The notes under the pieces are model-generated. The model did not search any database and was not told where the DNA came from. It worked only from the letters and a program-made list of their open reading frames with translations. Positions 44,221 through 52,905 of a DNA stretch of 64,000 bases are shown in pieces. This DNA is from CAITWD01 sp963727285 (GTDB lineage: Bacteria; Actinomycetota; Thermoleophilia; Miltoncostaeales; Miltoncostaeaceae), in contig CAVSFF010000001.1 in the NCBI GenBank assembly GCA_963727285.1, positions 1 through 64,000 on the forward strand, given 5' to 3'. Position numbers and translations under genes: made by a program. The stretch's first letter is position 1. Each line of letters opens with the position of its first letter.

Positions 44221-44414
44221 GCGGAGAATGCTACCGATTCGTTGCAGCGTGCGGGCCGAGAACCTGCGTGGCAGGGGTTACAAAGTGCCCCGCTGGGGAT
44301 GTACGATGCCCGACGTCGGCTGTAGGTTCCCGACGACGTCCGAATAGACGTACGTCGCGGCGCCAGCGCCGTATCAATTCGTTGGTACTAACCAAGAAGG
44401 ACCAAGGGGGACGC

Positions 44415-45428
44415 GTGTCGATCAGCGCTGCAGAGATCCCGCAATTGCCTACTCTCCAGGCCATCGGGAACCGTCGAAGCATCCGGTACTTTGACCCGGA
44501 CCGGACGGTTGAGGATTGGAAGATCCAGACGATGCTGCAGGCCGGGCGCCTCGCGTCGTGCCAGGGCAACATCAACGCCACAGAGGCGATCGTCGTCACC
44601 AAGGACAGTGATCTTTGGGATGAGATCGAGGAGTGCGTCTCGGGCTTCAACGTCCAGATCATCAACCAGTCGAGCCACCTGATCTTCTGGCTCACCAACC
44701 TGAACGCGTGGTACGGCCGCGCCAACGACGGCCTGTCGTCGCTGGCCCTGTCGGGTGCACTCACCAAGTACCACGGCTGGAACTACGAGTTCACCATGAC
44801 GCAGACGGTGCCGCGTCTGATGAGCTTCCCGACCGAGCGCACCGAAATGCTGCTCCGGTTCGAAACCGGCCAGGCCGTGTCGCAGTCCGTGCTCGCCGGC
44901 ACGTCACTCGGCGTCGGCTCGATCCTGATCGCCTTCGGCCGCAAGCCGGGCGGAGTCGAGAAGGCCTTCGGTCTGGGCCCGAACCTGAAGTTCACGTGGG
45001 GCCACGCCGTTGGTTACCCGCTCGAGGACGCCAAGGCCGGTGGTCAGCGTGTCCGGCTGAAGTTCAACAAGCTGTTCCACAACGGCGCCTACGGTGTGCC
45101 GCTCGAGGCGGACCCGCAGGTTGACGCCGCCCTCAAGGAAATCGGGATGATCCAGGAGCAGGCTCCGCTTGCGGGCCGCTTCGAGGAGATCGACGAGCTC
45201 GCCGCCCGCTTCCACCGTGACCCCGGTGTCGTGTCGTGGCCCGCGCGTGAGGTCACCCGCCTCCTCAACGACGAGGACTGGGACTTCGGTCCCAACATCC
45301 GCCAGCGTGCGGAGGATGTCCTTGCTGCTGGCGGTCTCCCGGACTACCCCGAGGAGATGAAGGAAACCTTCCGCAAGATCATGGAAGAGCACAACCTCGA
45401 CGTCCGGAAGTTCCTGGGCGAAGACTGA
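44415..45428 (+). CDS. Nitroreductase-family protein with long C-terminal extension
   Basis: 337 residues from GTG 44415, preceded by AAGGGGGA. The N-terminus LQAIGNRRSIRYFDPDRTVEDWKIQTMLQAGRLASCQGNINATEAIVVTKD is the FMN-binding start of the nitroreductase fold, where RxSIRxF binds phosphate. In the middle MLLRFETGQAVSQSVLAGTSLGVGSILIAFGRKPGG matches the second FMN region and GHAVGYPLED the end of the usual domain. About 100 further residues (QVDAALKEIGMIQEQAPLAGRFEEIDELAARFH and on) extend past the usual ~220-residue family length. Substrate unknown. Confidence 0.78.
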   Translation: MSISAAEIPQLPTLQAIGNRRSIRYFDPDRTVEDWKIQTMLQAGRLASCQGNINATEAIVVTKDSDLWDEIEECVSGFNVQIINQSSHLIFWLTNLNAWYGRANDGLSSLALSGALTKYHGWNYEFTMTQTVPRLMSFPTERTEMLLRFETGQAVSQSVLAGTSLGVGSILIAFGRKPGGVEKAFGLGPNLKFTWGHAVGYPLEDAKAGGQRVRLKFNKLFHNGAYGVPLEADPQVDAALKEIGMIQEQAPLAGRFEEIDELAARFHRDPGVVSWPAREVTRLLNDEDWDFGPNIRQRAEDVLAAGGLPDYPEEMKETFRKIMEEHNLDVRKFLGED

Positions 45429-45441
45429 TCGTCACGCCTCG

Positions 45442-45471
45442 CCCGGGCGGCCCGCAGGGGTCGCCCGGGCT
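45442..45471 (+). terminator. 9-bp GC hairpin after the nitroreductase gene
   Basis: GCCCGGGCG (45442-45450) and CGCCCGGGC (45463-45471) form a perfect stem with a 12-nt loop, 14 bp after the stop codon. No T-run. Confidence 0.55.
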
Positions 45472-45605
45472 GCGTGTGCGGTCCGCATGGACGGGGCCTG
45501 GGCCCGAGTCCATAAATCGATCTGTCGAGCCGCGTCGTGCGCTCCGGACATCCGAGAATCGACCCGCCCCGCCCGCGGTCTCCGCTAACGTGGCGGGCGT
45601 TGCCA

Positions 45606-45679
45606 GCGCCCGTAGCTCAGCTGGACAGAGCGACAGACTTCTAATCTGTGGGTCGCAGGTTCGAATCCTGCCGGGCGCG
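45606..45679 (+). tRNA. tRNA-Arg(TCT)
   Basis: 74-nt tRNA. The acceptor stem GCGCCCG pairs with CGGGCGC (45672-45678), discriminator G. The anticodon stem ACAGA/TCTGT encloses CTTCTAA with anticodon TCT at 45640-45642; the T arm is GCAGGTTCGAATCCTGC. CCA not encoded. No duplicated end found, so no island here. Confidence 0.95.
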
Positions 45680-45842
45680 CTAGGAACGATCTCGCCGGCA
45701 CGTGTTGCGACGTGATGGGCGATCACGATCATGCGTCGGTGCCGTGCACCTGATCGGGGTGCCGAGGCTCACGCCCTTGCTGACACCGTGCACGGTACGA
45801 GTTCGGCACCGCCTGGCCATATCGGCCGCGATGACTCCCGGG

Positions 45843-46193
45843 CTACAGGTTGCCTCCGCCGGTGCCGCCGCCGGTCACCGATGACGGGGGGGCTCCGAGA
45901 CATCCACCGGAGAGAAAGACCTGGCCGGCCGCCCCCCAGTTCTGGGAGTACTGACGGCCGCCGTACGTGAACGGCGGAATGACATCACGCCGATCCTGGT
46001 GGGCGATGTGGCCATGGACGATGCCCGAGACGGACGGACTGATGCGCACATACGGGTGGGACGTGCTTCCGGTTGCGTGGCAGATTGTCACGTCGGCGCC
46101 AGCACCGAGCGTCGGTGCCACCGAAGCAAACGCGGGCACCGCCATCCCGGCGATCACTGCCAATCCTGCTGCAACGAATCCAATCCGGCGCAT
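45843..46193 (-). CDS. Small secreted protein
   Basis: 116 residues from ATG 46193. MRRIGFVAAGLAVIAGMAVPAFASVAP is a clear signal peptide. The mature part has VTICHATGSTSHPYVRISPSVSGIVHGHIAHQDRRDVIPPFTYGGRQY and GQVFLSGGCLG, with two cysteines that could pair. ICHATGSxxxPY...ISPSxxGVxxGH is a pattern seen in secreted actinobacterial proteins of unknown role. The tail is Gly-rich (TGGGTGGGNL). Convergent with tRNA-Arg. Confidence 0.72.
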   Translation of the reverse strand: MRRIGFVAAGLAVIAGMAVPAFASVAPTLGAGADVTICHATGSTSHPYVRISPSVSGIVHGHIAHQDRRDVIPPFTYGGRQYSQNWGAAGQVFLSGGCLGAPPSSVTGGGTGGGNL

Positions 46194-46459
46194 CGGAGTC
46201 TTCCTTGTCGTCTGCCTGGGTCGTGTATCGACACGGCAGCGACCATCCTCAACGGTCCTCGAGGCGTCGCGTTCGATCACCGCCCGCCGGGGGCCGCACG
46301 ACGGCGACCGAGGATCGTTGACGGACGATCCGCCGAGGTTTCTTCGGTCGAGGATCCGGGTAAGTCCAGTGGCCTACGGCCATGCGCCGTTCACGGCGAC
46401 GGAACACGAGCGACCGGTTCGGACGCCTTGGTGGCCGCGCCCGATCAAGGAGGCAACTG

Positions 46460-46540
46460 ATGCTCTGGACGATTCTCGTGATTGCAATCATCGTGTTCGC
46501 GATCATTGGCTTCATGGCGGTCTTGCGGGGGCGCGCGTAG
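46460..46540 (+). CDS. 26-residue membrane microprotein
   Basis: ATG 46460 opens MLWTILVIAIIVFAIIGFMA then VLRGRA before TAG: one membrane helix and a basic end. AAGGAGG, a perfect Shine-Dalgarno, lies 6 bases upstream (46447-46453). Such hydrophobic single-helix microproteins are common in actinobacteria and often missed. Role unknown. Confidence 0.6.
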   Translation: MLWTILVIAIIVFAIIGFMAVLRGRA

Positions 46541-46777
46541 GCCCCCGCACGGATCATCCGGGCCGGTTGCGGGTCGGCCGTCGGGGTCCCGGAGGGCTGC
46601 GGGTCCCGGCGGAACGATGCGGTCGGCGGTCGGCGCTCTGCGACCAGGGTGCGCGCGTGCCGATCGCGCGAGGTCGACCGTCGGCCAGGGCGCGCGTCGC
46701 ATCCGGGGCAGGTTGCGGACCCGCCCGGTCGGTGCGTAAATGAGGAGCGGTGCCAGTCGACAGAAGGCGATGGCCCC

Positions 46778-47182
46778 GTGACTGCAGTCGACACCCAGAA
46801 GCGACTCGAGGCTGCGTTCGCGCGTCGTGATCTCGATCAGTTGTACCGCCTCATTGATGACGACTGCACCGCCGCATTTCACGATCCGGGCCGGACCGAA
46901 GAGCTTCGCGGCCGCGACGCGATCTTGGGCAATCTCGCCCAACGCAGCGGCGCGGACTGGATGTTCCGCATGACGTTCACGGGCCACCGCGACCTCGGCG
47001 GCGGGGCGGTGCTCGTCACCGGTGCGGTGCGGCGTCGCGTCGAGCGCGGCGGACATCAGATCTCCAGCACCGTATGGGTCAACGAATTCGTCGACGACGT
47101 CCTCGTCGCATCGCGGAGCTATCCGTGTGAGGTGGTCGCGCTGGCGGAATACCGCGGTCCCGACGACGCGATCGAGGCCTGA
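46778..47182 (+). CDS. SnoaL/NTF2-like protein
   Basis: 134 residues from GTG 46778. TQKRLEAAFARRDLDQLYRLIDDDCTAAFHDPGRTEELRGRDAILGNLAQRSGADWMFRMTFTGHRDLGGGAVLVTG, then VWVNEFVDDVLVASRSY: helix-helix-strand then a curved beta-sheet, as in SnoaL-like polyketide cyclase and steroid-isomerase folds. The ligand or reaction cannot be told from this. 47316 starts the phosphatase gene on the same strand. Confidence 0.68.
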   Translation: MTAVDTQKRLEAAFARRDLDQLYRLIDDDCTAAFHDPGRTEELRGRDAILGNLAQRSGADWMFRMTFTGHRDLGGGAVLVTGAVRRRVERGGHQISSTVWVNEFVDDVLVASRSYPCEVVALAEYRGPDDAIEA

Positions 47183-47315
47183 TGCGCATGCTCGAGAGCC
47201 GCTCCCGCCGTCACGGCGCCGCCCGACGGCGACCGCTCGCGCACCCCGCGACCGCGCCCTGGGTCCGGTCGCCTGCCCGGAGGCCACCCGCGCGTTCGGA
47301 CGCGGAACCGTCGGC

Positions 47316-49523
47316 ATGACGCGCATCATCGGCCGCGAGGCGGAGATCCGCGCGCGCAAGGCGATGATGACGGTCGTGACCGAGCGGACACCCGTGCCGT
47401 GGGCGATGATCGATCGCGCGGGGCGCCTCGAGATGGTCAACGCGGCGTTTGCTCGTCTGACCGGGGCGCCCATCGCCCGTCATCGCGGTCGCCACCTTGA
47501 CGACGTGCTTGTCGACGCCGCGCCCACGACTCACGCAGAGCTCCTCGCCGACGCCCTCCGCGGGCATCACCGCGAGGACGTTCATGTGAGCGTTCGCATT
47601 CCGGAGGCGTCCCGGAAGATGCACGAGCTGTTGGAAAGCTGGCATCCGGTGGCAGCCGACGACGATGAGGTCGTCGGCGCCGCGCTGTTTGTCGTCGAGG
47701 TGACCGACCGGGCCCGCGATCGGCGCAGGCTCGAACAACTCCAGGTGACAACCGCAGCACTGTCGAGTGCCGTGCGCGCCGAGGATGTCGCGCGGGTCTT
47801 CCTCGACCGGGCGGTCGCGGCGATGGGGGCGACGGCGGCCGCGATTGCCGTCATCGAAGATCGGTCCCCGCATCGGACGATTCTCCGGCATCGGGGGTTC
47901 GCGGCGACGGCCGCCGATGAGAATTTCCCGGCGGCTGACGATGCGCGCCCGCTGATGGGACTGCTCTCCGATGAGAACGCGCAGTGGCTCTCGGATCGCG
48001 ATGCGGTCGCCGCGGCGTATCGGCCGTCCGGCGCACCGGACAGACATGCTCGCCTCGAGGCGATGGCGGTCATACCGCTACGGGTCGGCGCCCGGCACCT
48101 CGGAGGGCTGGCGCTCGGGTTTGACACGTCCCGGGAGTTCGAACCCGCAGAGCGTGAGCTCCTGTCGACGGCCGCAACGCTGTTCGCCCATGCACTCGAT
48201 CGCGCAGGACTCTACGACCACCAGCGACGGACCGCGGCCCGCCAGCAGTTTCTTGCGCGGGCCAGCATGCTGTTCGCCCGTGCGTTCGAGCCAGAGGAGA
48301 TCCTCAACGAGCTCGCGCGTCTGGCCGTGCCGCGCCTCGCCGACTGGTGCAGCGTGAGCGTTCCCGAGCGCGGATCGCTTATCAATGTGGCCGTCGCCCA
48401 CAGTGATCCCGCTCGCATGGAGTTGGCACGCCAGTACCTCGACACCTACCCGTCGCGCCCCGGCGATGTCACGGGGCCGGCACGGGTGATCGCGACGGGC
48501 CAGTCGCAGTTCATCGAACACGTCACCGACGAGATGATCGATGCGATCCCGGACGCCGATCGCCGCCGCCTGCTCCGCGACCTCGGGCTGATCTCGGTCA
48601 TTACCGTGCCGCTTGTCGCTCGCGGCCCGGTACTGGGCACCCTGACCCTGCTCAATTCCGAGTCCGGCGAATACTTCACCTCCGATGATCTCGCCTTTGC
48701 CGAGGACCTTGGGCGTCGGGCCGGGCGCGTGCTCGACAACGCACGCCTGTATGCGCGCGAACGTGAGATCTCGGACACGCTCCAATCGAGCCTGCTGCCC
48801 CACTCACTGCCGAGTATCCCGAACCTTGAGATCTCCGCGCGCTACGTCCCGATTGGTGAAGGCAGCGAGGTCGGTGGGGACCTGTACGACGCCTTCGCGA
48901 TCGGGGACGGGCTCGGATATGCGTTTCTCGTCGGCGACGTCTGTGGAAAGGGCCCGGAGGCGGCCGCCCTGACCACGCTTGCGCGGTACACGATTCGCGC
49001 GGAGGCGGATCGCTTGGTCGGGCCCGCCGCACTCCTCGGGCGGCTCAATACGGCCATCCTGCGCCAGCACGGGGATGATCGCTTCATGACGATGGTCTAT
49101 CTGCTGGCCGTGCCGCGACCCGACGGGATGGCGTACACGATGGCGAATGCCGGTCACCCGCCGGCGTTGGTCGTTCGGGCCGACGGACACGTCGACACCG
49201 TCCGTCCGCCCGGGATCATCGTCGGGGTCTTCGACGATGCCGCCTACGAGCAGGTCGAACTCGACATCGGCCCCGGTGACCTCGTGGTGATGTTTACGGA
49301 CGGCGTCACCGAGTCCCGATCGCCGTCGGGTGAGTTCTTCGGGCTCCGTCGACTCAAGGATCTGCTGGCCGCCCACGCGAGTCGGAGCGCGCAAGAGGTC
49401 GTTGTCGCCATCGAGAACGCGGTCGACGACTTCCGCGGCAAGCGGCCGCTGACCGACGATGTCGCCTTGATGGTCCTTCGCGTGCACCCGGATCCCGTCC
49501 GGCCGGGCCGGGACTCCGAGTAG
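47316..49523 (+). CDS. PAS-GAF-GAF SpoIIE/RsbU-type serine phosphatase
   Basis: 735 residues, cytosolic by sequence. A PAS domain (about 20-130, PWAMIDRAGRLEMVNAAFARLTGAPI) leads to a GAF domain (about 140-300) and a second GAF (about 310-480, ending GLISVITVPLVARGPVLGTLTLLNS). The PP2C-like domain (about 495-730) has EISDTLQSSLLPHSLPSIPNLEISARYVPI, VGGDLYDAF and LVGDVCGKGPEAAALTTLARYT with metal-binding Asp residues, then MANAGHPPALV, FTDGVTESRSPSGEFFG and LTDDVALMVLRV. Enzymes of this kind dephosphorylate STAS anti-anti-sigma factors; the set at 51136-53268 is the natural candidate. Confidence 0.92.
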   Translation: MTRIIGREAEIRARKAMMTVVTERTPVPWAMIDRAGRLEMVNAAFARLTGAPIARHRGRHLDDVLVDAAPTTHAELLADALRGHHREDVHVSVRIPEASRKMHELLESWHPVAADDDEVVGAALFVVEVTDRARDRRRLEQLQVTTAALSSAVRAEDVARVFLDRAVAAMGATAAAIAVIEDRSPHRTILRHRGFAATAADENFPAADDARPLMGLLSDENAQWLSDRDAVAAAYRPSGAPDRHARLEAMAVIPLRVGARHLGGLALGFDTSREFEPAERELLSTAATLFAHALDRAGLYDHQRRTAARQQFLARASMLFARAFEPEEILNELARLAVPRLADWCSVSVPERGSLINVAVAHSDPARMELARQYLDTYPSRPGDVTGPARVIATGQSQFIEHVTDEMIDAIPDADRRRLLRDLGLISVITVPLVARGPVLGTLTLLNSESGEYFTSDDLAFAEDLGRRAGRVLDNARLYAREREISDTLQSSLLPHSLPSIPNLEISARYVPIGEGSEVGGDLYDAFAIGDGLGYAFLVGDVCGKGPEAAALTTLARYTIRAEADRLVGPAALLGRLNTAILRQHGDDRFMTMVYLLAVPRPDGMAYTMANAGHPPALVVRADGHVDTVRPPGIIVGVFDDAAYEQVELDIGPGDLVVMFTDGVTESRSPSGEFFGLRRLKDLLAAHASRSAQEVVVAIENAVDDFRGKRPLTDDVALMVLRVHPDPVRPGRDSE

Positions 49524-49608
49524 CGCCGCGCTCCGCCCCCGGGGGGTTTACGCAGCAGGCGGGCGGGTAGAGCCGCCCCAGGACCAATCCCGAGAATCGA
49601 GGCCAACA

Positions 49609-49983
49609 ATGGATGACACCGAGTCCGTCACACTCACGCTGGTCGGGTACCTCGTCCGCGAGTCGGGCAGCGGGACGCCTGTCGGGCAGATCGAGGGTGT
49701 GGCAGAGGGGTGCGCCCGCGTGCACCGCATCCCCGGGTACCCCGGGCAACTCGGATACCTGCCGGAGCAGGCCATCGGTGCGATCGATCCCGACACGAGC
49801 ACGATCGACCTCAAGCCGGGCATCGGGATCATGGACGTGATCAACGCGCCGCAGCCCGCGAATCCGGACACGTTCGGATGGCACACGAGCTCCGAATGGT
49901 GGTCGGATCTCCTCGGGCACTTCGGGCTGTCCGTCCCCGAAGGGCGCGGGAACGAGCCGATCCTCCACCCGGGGCAGCGCTAG
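49609..49983 (+). CDS. Unknown protein
   Basis: 124 residues, acidic: MDDTESVTLTLVGYLVRESGSGTPVGQIEGVAEGCARVHRIPGYPGQLGYLPEQAIGAIDPDTSTIDLKPGIG then HTSSEWWSDLLGHFGLSVPEG. Beta-rich first half, helical end, no signal or membrane segment. It follows the phosphatase gene by 85 bp. Not recognised. Confidence 0.55.
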   Translation: MDDTESVTLTLVGYLVRESGSGTPVGQIEGVAEGCARVHRIPGYPGQLGYLPEQAIGAIDPDTSTIDLKPGIGIMDVINAPQPANPDTFGWHTSSEWWSDLLGHFGLSVPEGRGNEPILHPGQR

Positions 49984-50001
49984 CCGCGTCGTCCGCGCAG
50001 G

Positions 50002-51015
50002 TCATTTCGCCGGAGCGACGTCCCGCGCGTCCGCCGCATGGTCGGGCCGTGCGGCCGAATCGTCGTCCGATGGACGGACCGCGCCGCGCGCCCGCTCGCG
50101 ATCGGCGTTGACGACGATGCCAACGAGCATGGCGATGTTGCACAGCCACAGCCACATCAGAAAGCCGATCACTGTGCCGAGCGAGCCGTACGTGGCGTTG
50201 TAGTCGCCGAACCGGGCGAGGAATACCCCGAACACGGCCGACGCCCCGACCGCCAGCGCCACTCCGACACACCCGCCGGCGCTCACGAGACGAAAGCGCG
50301 CGCGGGGATGATCCGGGGCGGCCCAGTCGAGCACCGAGAAGATCGCGACGACCACCGCGATGATGAACGGCCACTTGACGATGTCCCAGACCGTGACGGT
50401 CTGCGACCCGATGCCGGTTGCCGATCCGACTGCGCGCGCGATCCCCCCGGTGAGGGCAAGTGACACGCCGACGGCTCCGACCATGACGATCATTGCCATC
50501 GTCAAGAGGATCTGCAGCGGCCGCAGCTTCCAGAACGGGCGTCCGTCGCGAACGCCGTAGATCGCGTTCGCCGCGCGTGTGTACGCGGCGACGTAGCCGG
50601 TCGCGGCCCAGATCGTGGCCAGCAACCCGACGCCAAGCAGCGCCGTCGCGCCCCCCTTCGCCCGCACGACATCGCTGATCGTGCCGCGCAGCGACTCGGC
50701 CTGTGCACGCGCCCCGACGTCGGCCAACACCCCGAGGACCGTATTGACCGTCTGCGGATACTGGCCGAACACGCCGACGAGTGCGACCAGGCAGATCATC
50801 GCGGGAAACAGCGCGAGCAGACCGTAGAACGTCAGGCTCGCGGCGCGGTCGGTGAGGTGTTGCTCCTGGGCGGCGCGCACGGTTCGGCGCGCCGCCGTCC
50901 ATGCACCGGCCGCCGATCGTCCCGACGCTGGCGGAGCCGCGGGGGCCGCTTCGGGCGTGTCCGCCGGCGCGCCGCCGGCCGCCGGAGGTGGGGTATCGGA
51001 CGGTGAGCGTGTCAT
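50002..51015 (-). CDS. YihY/BrkB-family membrane protein
   Basis: 337 residues from ATG 51015; ATG 51051 adds twelve. After a Pro/Ala-rich start come the family's six membrane helices: the conserved TDRAASLTFYGLLALFPAMICLVALVGV, then ALLGVGLLATIWAATGYVAAYTRAANAIYGVRDGRPFWKLRPLQILLT, FIIAVVVAIFSVLDWAAPDHP, FRLVSAGGCVGVALAVGASAVFGVFLARFGDYNATYGSLGTVIGFLMWLWLCNIAMLVGIVVNAD. The YNATYGSLGTVIGFLMWLWL stretch is diagnostic. Once called RNase BN, now thought a transporter or barrier protein; function unproven. C-terminal tail is acidic. Confidence 0.9.
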   Translation of the reverse strand: MTRSPSDTPPPAAGGAPADTPEAAPAAPPASGRSAAGAWTAARRTVRAAQEQHLTDRAASLTFYGLLALFPAMICLVALVGVFGQYPQTVNTVLGVLADVGARAQAESLRGTISDVVRAKGGATALLGVGLLATIWAATGYVAAYTRAANAIYGVRDGRPFWKLRPLQILLTMAMIVMVGAVGVSLALTGGIARAVGSATGIGSQTVTVWDIVKWPFIIAVVVAIFSVLDWAAPDHPRARFRLVSAGGCVGVALAVGASAVFGVFLARFGDYNATYGSLGTVIGFLMWLWLCNIAMLVGIVVNADRERARGAVRPSDDDSAARPDHAADARDVAPAK

Positions 51016-51135
51016 CACTCGGGCAGTACCCCGTCGCCGCTTCCCGCACACGCGGACTTCGCCCGCATGGTCCGGGAGTGCAGCGGCACCTGGGGATCGC
51101 GCCGTGCGCCGTGCGTTACACGCGACGACAGTGAA

Positions 51136-51531
51136 TCAGGATGCTCCGCCGTGGTGATTCGGTCCGACGGACACCGACAGGTATTCGCCGTCAGGGCCGG
51201 TATCGACACGGATATCGTCGGCGAGGCGGTCGAGAATCGGCCCGACGCCGGGCACCACGGTGGCCAGCCGGAGCCCGTCGGCACCGCCAACCTTCAGCGG
51301 ACCGACCCTGACCACGACCACCCGTGGTCCGGGCTGGAGCGCGAACCGGACCCGGCCGTCAAAGGTAAACCGGTGCGCGGACTGACTCAATGTCGATATC
51401 ACCACGTCCAGATCGCCGAGCCGATCGAGATCGATGTCTGCCTGGCTGGCGATCGCGGCCGCCGTCCGTCCAAGGACCGGTGCCACCGCCGGGCCGACCG
51501 CAAGGTCAAGGACTGCCGCGTCGGAGATCAT
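51136..51531 (-). CDS. Degenerate RsbW/anti-sigma-like protein
   Basis: 131 residues: GPAVAPVLGRTAAAIASQADIDLDRLGDLDVVISTLSQSAHRFT then FALQPGPRVVVVRVGPLKVGGADGLRLATVVPGVGPILDRLADDIRVD. The opening resembles the start of RsbW/SpoIIAB GHKL kinases, where AxxAxLxxDRLxDLxxxVSE leads to the N-box, but the N-box Asn and the G1 Asp-x-Gly are lost, so ATP binding is unlikely. It is the last gene of the sigma set, 196 bp after the true kinase. It may bind the same partners without phosphorylating them. Confidence 0.55.
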   Translation of the reverse strand: MISDAAVLDLAVGPAVAPVLGRTAAAIASQADIDLDRLGDLDVVISTLSQSAHRFTFDGRVRFALQPGPRVVVVRVGPLKVGGADGLRLATVVPGVGPILDRLADDIRVDTGPDGEYLSVSVGPNHHGGAS

Positions 51532-51726
51532 CGCCCGACGCCCGACCGCGGACTACCCGACATCGAGCAGTCCTCGGGGTTCCCGCGCGCGCCGACGACG
51601 AGAACGTGATCGCACAACATCCATACCTCTCTGTTTCCCGGTCGCGCGTCTGGCCAAACCTTCCGGACGCTCATCCGAGGCGCACACGGGACGGGGCCGC
51701 TGTGGCGTCGGCGGGACGCGGCGGCC

Positions 51727-52140
51727 TCACGAGACCCGGAATGTCATGCCGACGCGGGTTCCGGAGCCGTCCTCATTCGCCGTGATCGCCACCTCATCGG
51801 AGAGCGCGGCGATCAGCTGGATCCCGAGCCCGAGGCCCGGATTCAACCGCTCGACGCGCGGCACGATGCCGCACCCGTGGTCGCTGACATGGATGACGAG
51901 TTCGTCGGAGTCGAGCCAGACCTCGACACGAAGCAGTCCGGGGCGGTCCTCATAGGCATGTACGACGACGTTCGTTGCGGCTTCCGACACCGCGATCCGC
52001 AGATCGTCCCGCGCCTCGGGCGACATGCCGAGCAGGTCGGCAACCCCGGTGACCGCTTGACGGACGACCGCAACCGACTCGGGCTCGGCCGGAACCGACA
52101 GAATCACCGCTGCGGGGCCTGTCGCGTCCACGGGAGTCAC
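51727..52140 (-). CDS. RsbW/SpoIIAB-like anti-sigma serine kinase
   Basis: 137 residues. ILSVPAEPESVAVVRQAVTGVADLLGMSPEARDDLRIAVSEAATNVVVHAYED contains the GHKL N-box (SEAATNVVVHAY); then LVIHVSDHGCGIVP (G1) and LNPGLGLGIQLIAALSDEVAI (G2). It should hold the sigma factor and phosphorylate the STAS protein. It starts inside the sigma-factor stop (ATGA-like overlap), so the two are coupled. Length is normal for the family. Confidence 0.88.
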   Translation of the reverse strand: MTPVDATGPAAVILSVPAEPESVAVVRQAVTGVADLLGMSPEARDDLRIAVSEAATNVVVHAYEDRPGLLRVEVWLDSDELVIHVSDHGCGIVPRVERLNPGLGLGIQLIAALSDEVAITANEDGSGTRVGMTFRVS

Positions 52141-52835
52141 CGCTTCCCCTCCTCGGCGACCCGCTGCAGCGTTTCCAACGATCGGGAGATGAGCCGCGAC
52201 ACGTGCATCTGCGAGACACCGACGATCTCCGCGATCTCGGATTGGATCATGCCCTGGTCAAAGCGCAGATGCAGGATGAGGCGCTCACGCGCGGGCAACT
52301 GGGCGAGGCCCTCCTCGAGCGACACGCGCCCCTCGGCGACTTCGTATCCCGGTTCGTCGACCGGGATCTCCGCGCCCGCATCATCGTCGTCGAATCCCGC
52401 GGGTTCCGAGAGCGAGTCGGGACGGTAGGCGGAATACGCCGCCAGGGCGTCCAACACCCGGTCGGCGTCGAGCGATGCTTCAGCCGCGATCTCGCCGATG
52501 GTCGGGCTGCGCCCGAGTCGCCCGGTGAGTTCCGCGGTTGCCGCGGCGACCGCCGCGTGATCGTCCTTGACCCCGCGCGGGACGTGGATCGGCCACGTCC
52601 GGTCCCGAAAATGACGACGAATCTCACCGAGGATCGTGGGTGTCGCGAAGGCGGCGAAGTCCGCTCCCCGCGTCGCGTCGAAGCGATCTGCCGCTTTGAT
52701 GAGACCAACCATGGCCACTTGCTCGAGATCGTCGACGGGCTCGCCGCGGTTGGCGTAGCGACGTGCAAGCGCGCGAGCGAGATGCTGGTGCTCAAGGATG
52801 CGTGCGTTGCGGATGTCACTGTGCCCACGGTTCAT
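52137..52835 (-). CDS. SigB/SigF-family RNA polymerase sigma factor
   Basis: 232 residues from ATG 52835 (MNRGHSDIRNARILEHQHLARALARRYANRG). Region 2 is EPVDDLEQVAMVGLIKAADRFDATRGADFAAFATPTILGEIRRHFRDRTWPIHVPRG; region 3 is RLGRSPTIGEIAAEASLDADRVLDALAAY; region 4 is LPARERLILHLRFDQGMIQSEIAEIVGVSQMHVSRLISRSLETLQ. This is the group 3 general-stress/sporulation sigma layout, with the typical VPRxxKD sequence. ATG 52961 gives a longer, low-quality N-terminus. Controlled by the neighbouring STAS and kinase proteins. Confidence 0.92.
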   Translation of the reverse strand: MNRGHSDIRNARILEHQHLARALARRYANRGEPVDDLEQVAMVGLIKAADRFDATRGADFAAFATPTILGEIRRHFRDRTWPIHVPRGVKDDHAAVAAATAELTGRLGRSPTIGEIAAEASLDADRVLDALAAYSAYRPDSLSEPAGFDDDDAGAEIPVDEPGYEVAEGRVSLEEGLAQLPARERLILHLRFDQGMIQSEIAEIVGVSQMHVSRLISRSLETLQRVAEEGKR

Positions 52836-52905
52836 GCGGCTGTGGGAAAGGCGGGTGCCTGCACAGGAAGCAACTACCCATTCGAGACCGGCGAAAACCT
52901 CTCGG

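Noticed and set aside
49841..51049. 402-residue minus-strand ORF
   Set aside because: Out-of-frame shadow of the YihY/BrkB gene, Arg/Gly-rich with no membrane helices.
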